Positions 38,552-47,401 of a stretch of DNA of 54,058 nt are shown here, one piece after another. Made by a program: the position numbers and the translations under genes. The notes under the pieces were generated by a model, which ran no database searches, was not told the origin of the DNA, and saw nothing but the letters and a program-made list of their open reading frames with translations. The stretch is from Sphingomonas sp. CFBP 13720 (GTDB lineage: Bacteria > Pseudomonadota > Alphaproteobacteria > Sphingomonadales > Sphingomonadaceae), in NCBI RefSeq assembly GCF_014842075.1, contig NZ_JACYVA010000010.1, positions 1-54,058 on the forward strand. Direction: 5' to 3'. The stretch's first letter is position 1, and the number at the start of each line of letters is the position of its first letter.

Positions 38552-39029
38552 GATAGTGTCTCCGGGCGCGCGGGACGGCTTGGCCAGTCGGCGCGCCATG
38601 GCGCGCGGCGGGGAATGGTCCCGGTGCCTGCGCGCGATTGTTGGCAATTGCGTCTGCTTGCAGGGGCAGCCCGGAAAGCACCGGGCGGACAGCCGTCGTC
38701 CGGTCGCCGGCCGCGAAAGCGGCACAGGCGGATCGGGACGGAACTTGCCACATGCGAGCGTCAACCTGAAATAACCCCGCCGCGAACGCGGCCGGGGTGC
38801 TGCATCGGGGTTGCGGAGCGGGGACGCTCCAAAGCCGATGTGATACGATGCGTAGCACCGGGTTTCCCCAACGGCAACAGCCGCCGGACGCCGCATCATG
38901 ACGCGACTAACCGTAACAAACCTTTAAAATTTGATTCATTGCTGTCGTTCAGCATGGGTCGAGGCAAGTTGTGCTACATGACCGTATTCGAATACTGGGC
39001 GTCGAATGCCGGGGGTGAACAGGATCGTC
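38552..39029. other. Long divergent leader between rne and the amidase gene
   Basis: I see no gene in these 478 bp. An A/T-rich patch at 38908-38940 is the likeliest promoter zone. That would give rne a 5' untranslated leader of more than 300 nt. RNase E is known in enterobacteria to control its own mRNA through its 5' leader, so similar feedback is plausible but not shown. Several GC-rich hairpins are possible in 38600-38760. Confidence 0.5.
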
Positions 39030-40313
39030 ATGCTGGGGTGGTGGACCCGTTTCGCGAAACGCCGATGTGCGCTGGCCACGGGAGCGTTGTTCCTGCTGTC
39101 GTCGCTCTGGCTCGCGGCCACGCCGGTGGCAGCGCGTGCGGTCGCCGATATCCGCGTCGCCGACGACAGCATCGTCATCCGTTTCGATGGATCGGTCGCT
39201 ACCGCCGCCACGTTTCTGATGGCGGGGCCGAACCGGATCGCGCTCGACATCGACGGCGCACGGCCCGGTACGCAGGGCCGCGCGGGCGGTATCGTCGCAG
39301 CATTGCATCAGGACGGGCGTGGCGATGCCGGTGCGCGCATCATCTTCGACCTGACGGCCCCGGCGGTCGTGACGGGCGGGCAGTTTACGGATGGCGGCCG
39401 CCGGCTGACGCTGACCCTGCGCCGCGTCGAGCCGGCGCGCTTCGTCCGCGCGACCACTGCCGGGCGAATGCGCTTCACCGCCGGAGCCACGCCGGCGGCC
39501 GTAGCGATCGTCCGGGCATCGTCGTCGGCCGCGATGCCGCGCGATCCCGGCTATCGCGTGTCGGTGCCGGTTCCGGGGGCGCGGCGGAGAGGCTCCCTTC
39601 CCCGTGTTCAGGGCGACGCCGACCGGCCCCTAGTGGTGATCGACGCCGGTCATGGCGGACACGATCCCGGCGCGATATCGCCGCATGGCGGATTGCGCGA
39701 AAAGGATCTGACGTTGCAGGCGGCGCGCGCGATCCGCGACGCGCTGCTCGATGGCGGGCGCGTTCGCGTGGCACTGACCCGCGATCGCGACGAGTTCCTC
39801 GTGCTCAAGGAACGCTATGCGATCGCGCGGCGGCTGGGCGCCAGCCTGTTCATTTCGGTCCATTGCGACAGTGCCGACAATCCCGCCGCGACCGGGGCCA
39901 GCATCTACACCCTGTCCGAAGTCGCGTCGGATCGCGAGGCCGCGCGGCTGGCGGCGCGCGAGAACAAGGCCGATATCCTCGCCGGGGTCGATCTGGGCCG
40001 GCAGAGCGCCGACATCTCGTCGATCCTGATCGACCTGACGCAGCGTGAGACGATGAACGCATCGGCCGGCTTCGCCCGGTTGCTGGGGCGCGAGGCGACG
40101 GGACTGATCCCGCTCAAGCCCAATTACCATCGCATGGCGTCGCTGATGGTGCTGAAAGCGCCCGACCTGCCGTCGATCCTGTTCGAAACCGGCTATCTGT
40201 CGAACAAGGCCGATGCCGAGCGCCTCGCCACCAACGAGGGCCGTCGCGCCATCGCGCGCAGCGTGCAGCGTGCGGTCGAGGTCCATTTCGCAAGGCGCAT
40301 GGCCGGGCGTTAA
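39030..40313 (+). CDS. N-acetylmuramoyl-L-alanine amidase (AMIN + Amidase_3)
   Basis: About 427 residues: signal peptide (about 1-36, ending AARA) and an N-terminal AMIN-type domain that targets the septal wall (IRVADDSIVIRFDG). The zinc amidase domain follows, with ligands in IDAGHGGHDPGA, GLREKDLTL (Glu) and ISVHCDSAD, and the late catalytic Glu in LFETGYLSN. It cuts the amide bond between muramic acid and the stem peptide, releasing daughter cells, like AmiC. ATG 39030 is chosen for a CAGGA site; ATG 39006 is possible. Confidence 0.92.
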   Translation: MLGWWTRFAKRRCALATGALFLLSSLWLAATPVAARAVADIRVADDSIVIRFDGSVATAATFLMAGPNRIALDIDGARPGTQGRAGGIVAALHQDGRGDAGARIIFDLTAPAVVTGGQFTDGGRRLTLTLRRVEPARFVRATTAGRMRFTAGATPAAVAIVRASSSAAMPRDPGYRVSVPVPGARRRGSLPRVQGDADRPLVVIDAGHGGHDPGAISPHGGLREKDLTLQAARAIRDALLDGGRVRVALTRDRDEFLVLKERYAIARRLGASLFISVHCDSADNPAATGASIYTLSEVASDREAARLAARENKADILAGVDLGRQSADISSILIDLTQRETMNASAGFARLLGREATGLIPLKPNYHRMASLMVLKAPDLPSILFETGYLSNKADAERLATNEGRRAIARSVQRAVEVHFARRMAGR

Positions 40314-40329
40314 GTGCTGGCCGCTATAC

Positions 40330-40500
40330 CCGTCGATGCTGCGTAGGGACTGAGCGAAGTCGAAGGATGATCGGGTCGGATCACCCCCCGGACGATCCTG
40401 AACCATGCGGAGCATGGTTCGCCCGGTCAGTATCGAAGCACCGGCGGCGTTGTTCGATACGCCATTTCGATTTCGCTCGATGGCTACGCAGGGTGAGCGG
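40330..40500. repeat. Composite inverted repeat, family B (includes dispersed copy 2)
   Basis: The right part, 40453-40500, begins TTCGATACGCCATTTCGA and matches 6776-6822. The left part (about 40333-40367, with CTGCGTAGGGACTGAG then CGAAGTCGAAGG) is its partial reverse complement, so the unit can fold back on itself. Between them is a perfect 9-bp palindrome (GAACCATGC 40400-40408 with GCATGGTTC 40412-40420). The stretch 40314-40601 holds no gene. Confidence 0.75.
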
Positions 40501-40601
40501 TGCCGAAGAACAACATATTCCCGACCCCGCCGTTGATCCCGAGCGAGGTCGAGGGACGGGCCGCGAACATCAAGCCCGCGGCCCACACCCCGACCCGTTC
40601 G

Positions 40602-42179
40602 TCAGAACGACAGCGGCATCGCGGTCTTGACGCCCGGCAGCGCGCGGACGCTGGCGATCAGTTCGGGCGTCACCGCCTCGTCGACCGACAGCAGCACCAC
40701 GGCCTCGCCACCCGCGTCGCGCCGGCCGAGATGGAAGGTGCCGATATTGACCCCCGCCTCGCCCAGCGTCGTGCCGATCCGGCCGATGAAGCCGGGCGCA
40801 TCCTCGTTGACGACATACAGCATGTGGCCGGCCAGATCGGCCTCGACCTTGATGCCGAACAATTCGACCAGCCGCGGCTGCGCATTGCCGAACAACGTGC
40901 CCGCAACCGATCGCTCGCCATCGTCGGTCTTCAGGCTGACGCGAACGAGCGTGTGGTAGTCGCCCTCGCGGTCGTTGCGCACTTCGCGCACCTCGATCCC
41001 GCGCTCCTTGGCGAGGAACGGGGCGTTGACCATGTTCACCGTGTCCGACTGGACGCGCAGGAACCCGGCCAGCACCGCACCGACGATGGGCTTCTGGTTC
41101 AGTTCGGCGGCGGCACCTTCGCTATGCACCGATACGCGGGCGATCGATCCGGTGGTCAGCTGTCCGACCAGCGACCCCAGCTTTTCGGCCAGCGCCATGT
41201 ACGGCTTGAGCCGCGGCGCTTCCTCTGCCGACAGCGACGGCATGTTCAGCGCGTTGGTGACGCCGCCCGATACCAGGTAATCGGCCATCTGTTCGGCGAC
41301 CTGGATCGCGACGTTGACCTGCGCCTCGCTGGTCGATGCGCCCAGATGCGGGGTGGAGACGAAATTGGGGGTGCCGAACAGCGGCGATTCCTTTGCCGGC
41401 TCCTGCACGAACACGTCCAGCGCCGCACCGCCGACCTGACCCGAATCGAGCGCGGCCTTCAACGCCACCTCGTCGACCAGCCCGCCGCGCGCGCAGTTGA
41501 TGATGCGCACGCCCTTCTTGGTCTTCGCGATATTCTCGGCCGACAGGATGTTGCGCGTCTGGTCGGTCAGCGGCGTGTGCAGCGTGATGAAGTCGGCGCG
41601 GGCCAGCAACTGGTCCAGTTCGACCTTTTCGACACCGATCTGCGTCGCGCGTTCGGGCGACAGGAACGGGTCGAACGCGACGACCTTCATCTTCAGCCCC
41701 TGCGCCCGGTCGGCGACGATCGAACCGATATTGCCCGCACCGATCAGACCGAGCGTCTTGCCGGTCAGCTCGACGCCCATGAAGCGGTTCTTTTCCCACT
41801 TGCCCGCCTGCGTCGAGGCGTCGGCCTCGGGCAACTGGCGTGCGAGTGCGAACATCAGGGCGATGGCGTGTTCGGCGGTGGTGATCGAATTGCCGAACGG
41901 CGTGTTCATCACGACGACGCCGGCAGCGGACGCGGCGGGGATGTCGACGTTATCCACGCCGATCCCGGCGCGCCCGACGACCTTCAGGTTCGTCGCGGCA
42001 TCGAGAATCGCCTTGGTGACGCGGGTCGATGAACGGATGGCGAGGCCGTCATACTCGCCGATGATCGCGATCAGTTCCTCGGGCGTCTTGCCGGTGATCT
42101 CGTCCACCTCGACCCCGCGTTCGCGGAAGATTTGGGCGGCTTTGGGGTCCATCTTGTCGGAAATCAGTACTTTGGGCAT
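40602..42179 (-). CDS. serA: D-3-phosphoglycerate dehydrogenase
   Basis: A 525-residue long-form enzyme. The substrate domain is followed by the NAD-binding Rossmann domain (GLIGAGNIGS), the Arg/Glu/His catalytic set (NCARGGLVDE, TPHLGAST), an intervening ASB domain and a C-terminal ACT domain (YVVNEDAPGFIGRIG) that usually binds serine for feedback control. It oxidises 3-phosphoglycerate in the first step of serine synthesis. ATG 42179 is supported by the family start MPKVLISDKM. serC lies 99 bp upstream on the same strand, with a repeat pair between. Confidence 0.97.
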   Translation of the reverse strand: MPKVLISDKMDPKAAQIFRERGVEVDEITGKTPEELIAIIGEYDGLAIRSSTRVTKAILDAATNLKVVGRAGIGVDNVDIPAASAAGVVVMNTPFGNSITTAEHAIALMFALARQLPEADASTQAGKWEKNRFMGVELTGKTLGLIGAGNIGSIVADRAQGLKMKVVAFDPFLSPERATQIGVEKVELDQLLARADFITLHTPLTDQTRNILSAENIAKTKKGVRIINCARGGLVDEVALKAALDSGQVGGAALDVFVQEPAKESPLFGTPNFVSTPHLGASTSEAQVNVAIQVAEQMADYLVSGGVTNALNMPSLSAEEAPRLKPYMALAEKLGSLVGQLTTGSIARVSVHSEGAAAELNQKPIVGAVLAGFLRVQSDTVNMVNAPFLAKERGIEVREVRNDREGDYHTLVRVSLKTDDGERSVAGTLFGNAQPRLVELFGIKVEADLAGHMLYVVNEDAPGFIGRIGTTLGEAGVNIGTFHLGRRDAGGEAVVLLSVDEAVTPELIASVRALPGVKTAMPLSF

Positions 42180-42188
42180 GGTACACCT

Positions 42189-42269
42189 CGTCACCCCGGC
42201 GCAGGCCGGGGTCTCGTGCCGCACGGGCACGGGTCGTGGAGAAAGACCCCGGCCTTCGCTGGGGTGACG
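42189..42269. repeat. Inverted pair of REP-like palindromes, family A, between serC and serA
   Basis: The 26-bp arms 42189-42214 and 42244-42269 are inverted copies with two mismatches. Each arm is itself a small palindrome (CCCCGGC-GCAG-GCCGGGG; GCTGGGG with CCCCGGC around CTTC). The middle also folds (GTGCC/GGCAC). The arrangement resembles the paired REP (BIME) units of enterobacteria. Lying inside an operon, it may partly stop transcription or stabilise the serC message. Confidence 0.85.
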
Positions 42270-42278
42270 TATCTAGTT

Positions 42279-43409
42279 TCAGCCCGCCTTCGCGGTCGCG
42301 TAGGCCCAGTCGAGCCATGGCCCGAGCGCCTCGATATCGGCGGTGTCGACCGTCGCGCCGCACCAGATGCGCAGGCCCGCCGGGGCATCGCGATAGCCCG
42401 CGACGTCATAGGCAGCACCTTCGCGTTCCAGCAGCGCCGCCATCTTCTTGATGAGCGCTTCGTCGGCGCCCTCGACCGTCAGGCAGACACTGGTCTTCGA
42501 TCGCGTCGCCGGATCGATGGCGAGATGCCCCAGCCAGTCGCGCGCTTCCACGATCGCGTCCAGCGCGGCGGCGTTCGCATCGCTACGCGCGATCAGCCCG
42601 TTTTCGCCCAGCGACTTCGCCCATTCGAGGCTGAAGATCGCGTCTTCGACCGCCAGCATCGACGGGGTGTTGATCGTCTCGCCCTTGAACACGCCTTCGG
42701 CCAGCTTGCCCTTCGACACCAGCCGGAAGACTTTCGGCAGCGGCCATGCCGGGGTGTAGCTTTCCAGCCGCTCGACCGCGCGCGGCCCGAGGATCAGGAC
42801 GCCGTGCCCGCCTTCGCCGCCCAGCACCTTCTGCCAGCTGAACGTCGCGACGTCGATCTTCGCCCAGTCGATGTCATAGGCGAAGACGCCCGACGTCGCG
42901 TCGGCGAACGACAGCCCTTCGCGATCGTCGGGAATGAACCCGGCGTCCGGCACACGCACGCCGCTGGTGGTGCCGTTCCACGTGAACAGCACGTCGTGGC
43001 GCCAGTCGATGGCGGTCAGGTCGGGCAGCTGACCATAGTCGGCGCGCACGACGGTCGGGTCGATCTTTAACTGCTTGACCGCATCGGTCACCCAGCCTTC
43101 GCCGAAGCTTTCCCATGCCAGCGCGGTGACGGGCCGTGCGCCCAGCATCGTCCACATCGCCATTTCGAACGCGCCGGTATCCGAACCGGGGACGATGCCG
43201 ATGCGGTGCGTGTCGGGAAGGTTGAGCAGTTCGCGCATCAGGTCGATGCAATATTGCAGCCGCTGCTTGCCGATTTTCGATCGATGCGAACGGCCGAGGC
43301 TGTCGGCGGCAAGGCGATCGGCGGACCAGCCCGGCGGCTTGGCGCAGGGACCGGACGAAAAATACGGGCGTGCAGGCTTGGTCGCCGGGGTCGGCGGAAG
43401 GTCGGTCAT
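42279..43409 (-). CDS. serC: Phosphoserine aminotransferase
   Basis: A 376-residue PLP enzyme of the class V fold. The Schiff-base lysine is Lys194 in FSWQKVLGGEGGHG. PYFSSGPCAKPPGWS and RIGIVPGSDTGAFEMAMW mark the alphaproteobacterial-type SerC. It converts 3-phosphohydroxypyruvate to phosphoserine, directly after SerA in the pathway, and may also act in pyridoxine synthesis. ATG 43409 follows GGAGAG, which lies in a hairpin of the leader. It is the first gene of serC-serA. Confidence 0.95.
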   Translation of the reverse strand: MTDLPPTPATKPARPYFSSGPCAKPPGWSADRLAADSLGRSHRSKIGKQRLQYCIDLMRELLNLPDTHRIGIVPGSDTGAFEMAMWTMLGARPVTALAWESFGEGWVTDAVKQLKIDPTVVRADYGQLPDLTAIDWRHDVLFTWNGTTSGVRVPDAGFIPDDREGLSFADATSGVFAYDIDWAKIDVATFSWQKVLGGEGGHGVLILGPRAVERLESYTPAWPLPKVFRLVSKGKLAEGVFKGETINTPSMLAVEDAIFSLEWAKSLGENGLIARSDANAAALDAIVEARDWLGHLAIDPATRSKTSVCLTVEGADEALIKKMAALLEREGAAYDVAGYRDAPAGLRIWCGATVDTADIEALGPWLDWAYATAKAG

Positions 43410-43510
43410 GTCAGTCTCTCCTCACAGAGAGCACGCGCTGCGTTGGGACAGCGTGGCCCGCCGCGGCCCCTAGACCCGTTGCACGTTCGACACAAGCGTC
43501 CGCTGCAATC
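43410..43510 (-). ncRNA. Candidate serC leader RNA
   Basis: The serC 5' region on the minus strand can form CGCTG/CAGCG with the loop TCCCAACG. Closer to the start codon it can form CTCTC/GAGAG, which ties up the ribosome site. A conserved 'serC' RNA motif upstream of serC is known in alphaproteobacteria; this match rests on position and structure only, and its ligand, if any, is unknown. Confidence 0.45.
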
Positions 43511-43590
43511 CTTGTCATTTGCATCCTGCGGTGGAACCAGACGCAGATTGCATGGTTCAACGTAACCTATATCTAGATCGAAAGCGTATC

Positions 43591-44025
43591 ATGCTTCCTC
43601 CCTCTGTTCTCATCGTCGAAGACGAAATGCTCGTCGCCACCGACCTTGAGGCGTCTTTGGAAGAAATGGGCTATCGGCCGGTCGGGATCGCACCAGACAT
43701 GTCCTGCGCGATCGCATTGGCGGAACAACGCCCCGACGTAGCATTGGTCGACTGCAATCTGCGCGACGGGCTGACCGGACCACAGATCGGCCGGATGCTC
43801 GGCTGTACCTACGGCACGACGGTCGTGTTCCTGACGGCGAACCCCCGGCTGCTGGCCGAGGGTATCGAGGGAACGCTGGGCGTGGTGTCGAAACCCTGCG
43901 GGTACGAAGCGGTGGCGCGGATTGTCGATTTCGCGGTGCGGACGCGTGCAGGCGTCGTCACGACCCCGCCGATCGGCCTGAAAGTGTTCGGGGCCGCCAT
44001 GATGCCGGAGGCTCTGTCGGCCTGA
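43591..44025 (+). CDS. Single-domain response regulator
   Basis: A 144-residue receiver domain with no output domain. The acid pocket is Glu10/Asp11 (LIVEDEM), the phospho-acceptor Asp54 (LVDCNLRDG), Thr82 (FLTAN) and Lys101 (VSKPCG). LTAN and SKPCG resemble receivers paired with HWE/HisKA_2 kinases in sphingomonads, so the kinase at 34202 is a possible but unlinked partner. The start is ATG 43591; ATG 43552 would add 13 residues. It is divergent from serC. Confidence 0.88.
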   Translation: MLPPSVLIVEDEMLVATDLEASLEEMGYRPVGIAPDMSCAIALAEQRPDVALVDCNLRDGLTGPQIGRMLGCTYGTTVVFLTANPRLLAEGIEGTLGVVSKPCGYEAVARIVDFAVRTRAGVVTTPPIGLKVFGAAMMPEALSA

Positions 44026-44134
44026 TCGCTTCCGGCAGGCGGGGGACCGCCTTCACCGTCCATTCATCGCGGCCCGGCCACCCTTGTCCCTTCCCGCGTT
44101 GACCCGCCCGGTCCGTCTCGGCGATAAGGATTTC

Positions 44135-45493
44135 ATGAAGCGCCTGCTCTGCGGCATCGTCGCCACCGTCCTGTTTGCCGCGCAGCCCGCCGTCGCACAG
44201 TCGATGCTGCGCGATGCGGAGACCGAGGCGCTGTTGAACGACATGGCACGCCCGATCGCCGTTTCGGCGGGGCTGGACCCACGGAATTTCAGCGTCGTGC
44301 TGTTGCAGGACAAGTCGATCAACGCCTTCGTCGCGGGCGGTCAAACCGTCTACCTGCATTCGGGGCTGATCGATGCCGCCGACGACGCGAACGAGGTACA
44401 GGGCGTCATCGCGCACGAGATCGGCCATATCGTCGGCGGGCATGTTTCGCTGGCCGGGCGCGGCATGGCACCGGCGACGGGGATCACCGTGCTCAGCCTG
44501 TTGCTGGGCGTCGCGGCGATGGCGGCGGGGGCCGGCGAAGCGGGCGCGGGCATCCTTGCCGCCGGGCAACAGGCGGCGATGGGATCGTATCTGTCGTTCA
44601 GCAGGACGCAGGAAAGTTCGGCCGACGCGGCCGGTACGCGGTTCCTGCGCGAGGCCAATATCTCGGGTCAAGGAATGCTGGACTTCTTCAAGAAGCTCCA
44701 GAACCTCGAATATCGTCTCGCGATCCCACAGGACAACAGCTACCAGCGCACCCACCCGCTAAGCGGTGAGCGCATCGCCAGCCTGACGGGCGACGTCGTG
44801 GCGTCGCCGGCGTTCCGCACCCCGACCGACCCGGCGATGGAGACACGGTTCAAGCGGGTGCAGGCCAAGCTGCGCGGCTATGTCAGCGATCCGCAGGACA
44901 CGCTGCGCCGCTATCCCGCGTCGAACCAGAGCATTGAAGCGCATTACGCCCGCGCCTATGCCTACCACAAATCCGGCTATCCCGATCAGGCGGCGGCGGA
45001 AACGCTGGCGTTGGTCAAGGCGCAGCCGGACGATCCCTATTTTCTCGAACTCGAAGGGCAGATCCTGCTCGAATCGGGCAAGCCCAAGGACGCGCTGGCG
45101 GCATTGCGTGAGGCGACGGCGCGGACCCGGTCCTCGCCGCTGATCGCCGCCAGTTTCGGCCATGCGTTGATCGCCGCCGAAGACCCTGCGCTGTTGCCCG
45201 AGGCCGAACGCGTGCTGAAACAGGCGGTGGCGCGCGACAAGCAGAACCCGTTCGCATGGTATCAGCTGGCCATCCTGTACGAACGGCGCGGCGATCCGGC
45301 GCGCGTCGCGCTGTCGATGGCCGAATATGCGTCGCTGTCGGGCGACAACGGCATGGCGCTGTCCAGCGCACGCGCGGCGATGGCGCAACTGCCGCAGGGA
45401 TCGTCGGACTGGGTGCGCGCACAGGACATTCAGATGACGTCGCAGACCGCCGCCGAAGAAGACCGCCGCAATCGTCGGCGGAGGGGCGAATGA
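44135..45493 (+). CDS. Periplasmic M48 metalloprotease with TPR tail (BepA-like)
   Basis: A 452-residue protein: signal peptide (about 1-22), then a peptidase M48 domain with the zinc motif HEIGH (His94, Glu95, His98) and the third ligand in SSADAAGTRFL context. The C-terminal half contains tetratricopeptide-like helices (YARAYAYHKSGYPDQAAAETL, LLESGKPKDALAALREA). In E. coli BepA checks LptD and other outer-membrane proteins, helping or degrading them. The tail overlaps the next gene (ATGA), which encodes a DsbA-like protein; together they suggest envelope protein quality control. AAGGA lies 4-8 bp before ATG 44135. Confidence 0.92.
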   Translation: MKRLLCGIVATVLFAAQPAVAQSMLRDAETEALLNDMARPIAVSAGLDPRNFSVVLLQDKSINAFVAGGQTVYLHSGLIDAADDANEVQGVIAHEIGHIVGGHVSLAGRGMAPATGITVLSLLLGVAAMAAGAGEAGAGILAAGQQAAMGSYLSFSRTQESSADAAGTRFLREANISGQGMLDFFKKLQNLEYRLAIPQDNSYQRTHPLSGERIASLTGDVVASPAFRTPTDPAMETRFKRVQAKLRGYVSDPQDTLRRYPASNQSIEAHYARAYAYHKSGYPDQAAAETLALVKAQPDDPYFLELEGQILLESGKPKDALAALREATARTRSSPLIAASFGHALIAAEDPALLPEAERVLKQAVARDKQNPFAWYQLAILYERRGDPARVALSMAEYASLSGDNGMALSSARAAMAQLPQGSSDWVRAQDIQMTSQTAAEEDRRNRRRRGE

Positions 45494-46227
45494 CGCGCCG
45501 GATCGGTTTTGCGCTGCTGCTGATCGCCGCGGCGCTGGCGGGGGCGATCGGAGCGATCGCCGTCCAGCGGTGGACCGGCGGGGACCGTGCCGCGACCGAA
45601 GTCGTGGTCCGCGACTATCTGCTCGAACACCCGGAAATCCTGCCCGAAGCCATGCAGCGGTTGCAGGCCAAGGAAGCGGGCAAGGCCGTGGCGGCGAACC
45701 GTGCCGCGATCGTCGATCCGTTCCCCGGCGCGGTCGCAGGCAACCCCGATGGCGACGTCAGTGTCGTCGCCTATCTCGACTATGCCTGTGGCTATTGCCG
45801 CGCCAGCCTGCCTGCGATCGCGGGGTTGATCGCCAGCGATCCGAACGTCCGCATCGTCTATCGCGAATTGCCGATCCTGTCGCCTGATAGCCGCAGCGCG
45901 GCGGAATGGGCACTGGCGGCCGCACGGCAGGGTCGGTTCAAGCCGTTCCACGATGCGCTGTACGCTGGCGGTCGCGTCGATGCCGATGCGATCGATCGCG
46001 CGGCACAGGCCGCCGGGCTGGACATCGCCGCCGCGCGCGTCGCGACACGCGGCGAACCGGTCACGGCCGAGATCGAACGCAACCTGAAGACCGCAAGCCT
46101 GCTGGGGTTCAGCGGAACGCCATCATGGGTAGTGGGGGATCAGGTGCTGGGCGGCGCCCAGACGCTGGCCGGGCTGCAGGCAGCGGTGGCCGAAGCACGC
46201 AAGGCAAAGGCCGCACCGACGGCATAG
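45490..46227 (+). CDS. DsbA-family thiol-disulfide oxidoreductase
   Basis: A 245-residue protein with an N-terminal membrane anchor or signal (about 5-25). A helical segment (LLEHPEILPEAMQRL) typical of the Com1/ScsC-like branch follows. The thioredoxin fold has a CGYC active site (Cys100, Cys103), an inserted helical domain and the cis-Pro loop SGTPSWVVGDQVLGG. It forms or isomerises disulfides in the periplasm. It is coupled to the M48 protease by a 4-bp overlap. Such branches can be oxidases or isomerases; the sequence alone does not decide. Confidence 0.92.
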   Translation: MTRRIGFALLLIAAALAGAIGAIAVQRWTGGDRAATEVVVRDYLLEHPEILPEAMQRLQAKEAGKAVAANRAAIVDPFPGAVAGNPDGDVSVVAYLDYACGYCRASLPAIAGLIASDPNVRIVYRELPILSPDSRSAAEWALAAARQGRFKPFHDALYAGGRVDADAIDRAAQAAGLDIAAARVATRGEPVTAEIERNLKTASLLGFSGTPSWVVGDQVLGGAQTLAGLQAAVAEARKAKAAPTA

Positions 46228-46257
46228 CTGCAGAATCGGGACAAAGGGGGGTCGGCA

Positions 46258-47361
46258 ATGGACAGGTACTGGACACGACGTGCCGCATTGGCCGGAATGA
46301 TGTCGCTGACGACCGCCGCCGTGGCCCGCCCGGTTCGAACGACGGCCGCGCCGTTCATCGATTCGCTCAGCTTCCTGCCCGACGACCTTGCCGACATCGC
46401 GCGCGCCGGGCTGGGGGCGATGATCGCCGACATATCGGAAGTCGAGGAAGTCCGCGATGCGGCCGGCGTGCCGCGATATCTGCGCGGATACCGCGTCAGC
46501 GAGGCGGCATTGACGCGGGCGGTGGCGCGGCTGGCCGCATCGCCCCATGCCTATGTCGCGCTGAAGGGCAGCGATATCGGGTCGCGACCGGGCTGCGCCA
46601 CCTTCTTGCAATTCCAGTCGACCGAAATGATCGAACGCGACCTGTCGCGGATCGCCCGGTTCCATGCCGGTGGGCTGCGCGTGTTGCAGTTCACGCACCA
46701 TAACGACAATCCGTTCGCGGGTGGCGCGTTGCAGCCGGTGCAGACCGGCCTGACCCCGCTGGGCATCGACGGGCTGGCGGAGATGAACCGGCTGCGCATC
46801 CTGCCCGACGTCAGCCATGGGTCCGACGCCACGATGCGCGAGGCCGCGCGCCGTTCGACCACGCCGATCGCGCTCAGCCACGGTGCGGCACGGGCGATCG
46901 TGAACCACCCGCGCTGCGCGCCCGACGACGTCATCCGCGCGATCGCCGAACGCGGCGGGGTGATGGGCGTGTTCATGATGAGCTTCTGGCTGACCCGGAA
47001 GCGGGTGCCGACCGTCGCCGACTATGTCGCCAATATCCGCCACGTCGTGCGGGTCGGCGGGATCGATGCGGTCGGCGTGGCGAACGACTTTCCGATGGCG
47101 GGGCAGGCTAATCTGGTGAAGCTGGACAACGACAACGCCAAAGGGGTCGGCGAGTATCTGGCGTGGTGGCGCGCGATGCGGTCGCAGGGGATCGCCGGGT
47201 TCGACTGGACCCCCGAACATGTCGTCATTCCCGCATTGAACCGCATCGACCGGATGCAGCGCATCGCCGACGCGCTGCGCGCCGACCGATTCCGCGCGCG
47301 TGAGGTCGACGCGATCATGGGCGGCAATTGGCGTCGATTGCTGACCAACGTTCTGGGATAG
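46258..47361 (+). CDS. M19 (membrane dipeptidase)-like protein with missing metal ligands
   Basis: A 367-residue exported protein. The leader [15 protein letters not shown] with its twin Arg may use the Tat route. A renal-dipeptidase-like barrel follows. His187 (PDVSHGSD) and His208 (ALSHGAARA) keep the 21-residue spacing of the family's second metal site, and VANDFP retains the late Asp. However, the N-terminal His-x-Asp is FIDSLSF here, and no bridging Glu is visible near residue 114. The protein may bind one metal, act on another substrate, or be inactive. It stands 30 bp after the DsbA-like gene, possibly on the same transcript. Confidence 0.85.
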   Translation: MDRYWTRRAALAGMMSLTTAAVARPVRTTAAPFIDSLSFLPDDLADIARAGLGAMIADISEVEEVRDAAGVPRYLRGYRVSEAALTRAVARLAASPHAYVALKGSDIGSRPGCATFLQFQSTEMIERDLSRIARFHAGGLRVLQFTHHNDNPFAGGALQPVQTGLTPLGIDGLAEMNRLRILPDVSHGSDATMREAARRSTTPIALSHGAARAIVNHPRCAPDDVIRAIAERGGVMGVFMMSFWLTRKRVPTVADYVANIRHVVRVGGIDAVGVANDFPMAGQANLVKLDNDNAKGVGEYLAWWRAMRSQGIAGFDWTPEHVVIPALNRIDRMQRIADALRADRFRAREVDAIMGGNWRRLLTNVLG

Positions 47362-47401
47362 CGCCTTTCCCCTGTCGTCAAACCATGGGACAAGCGTTGT
47401 C

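Noticed and set aside
37073..40048. 991-codon plus-strand frame opposite rne and into the amidase gene
   Set aside because: Antisense to the conserved RNase E core and out of frame with the amidase.
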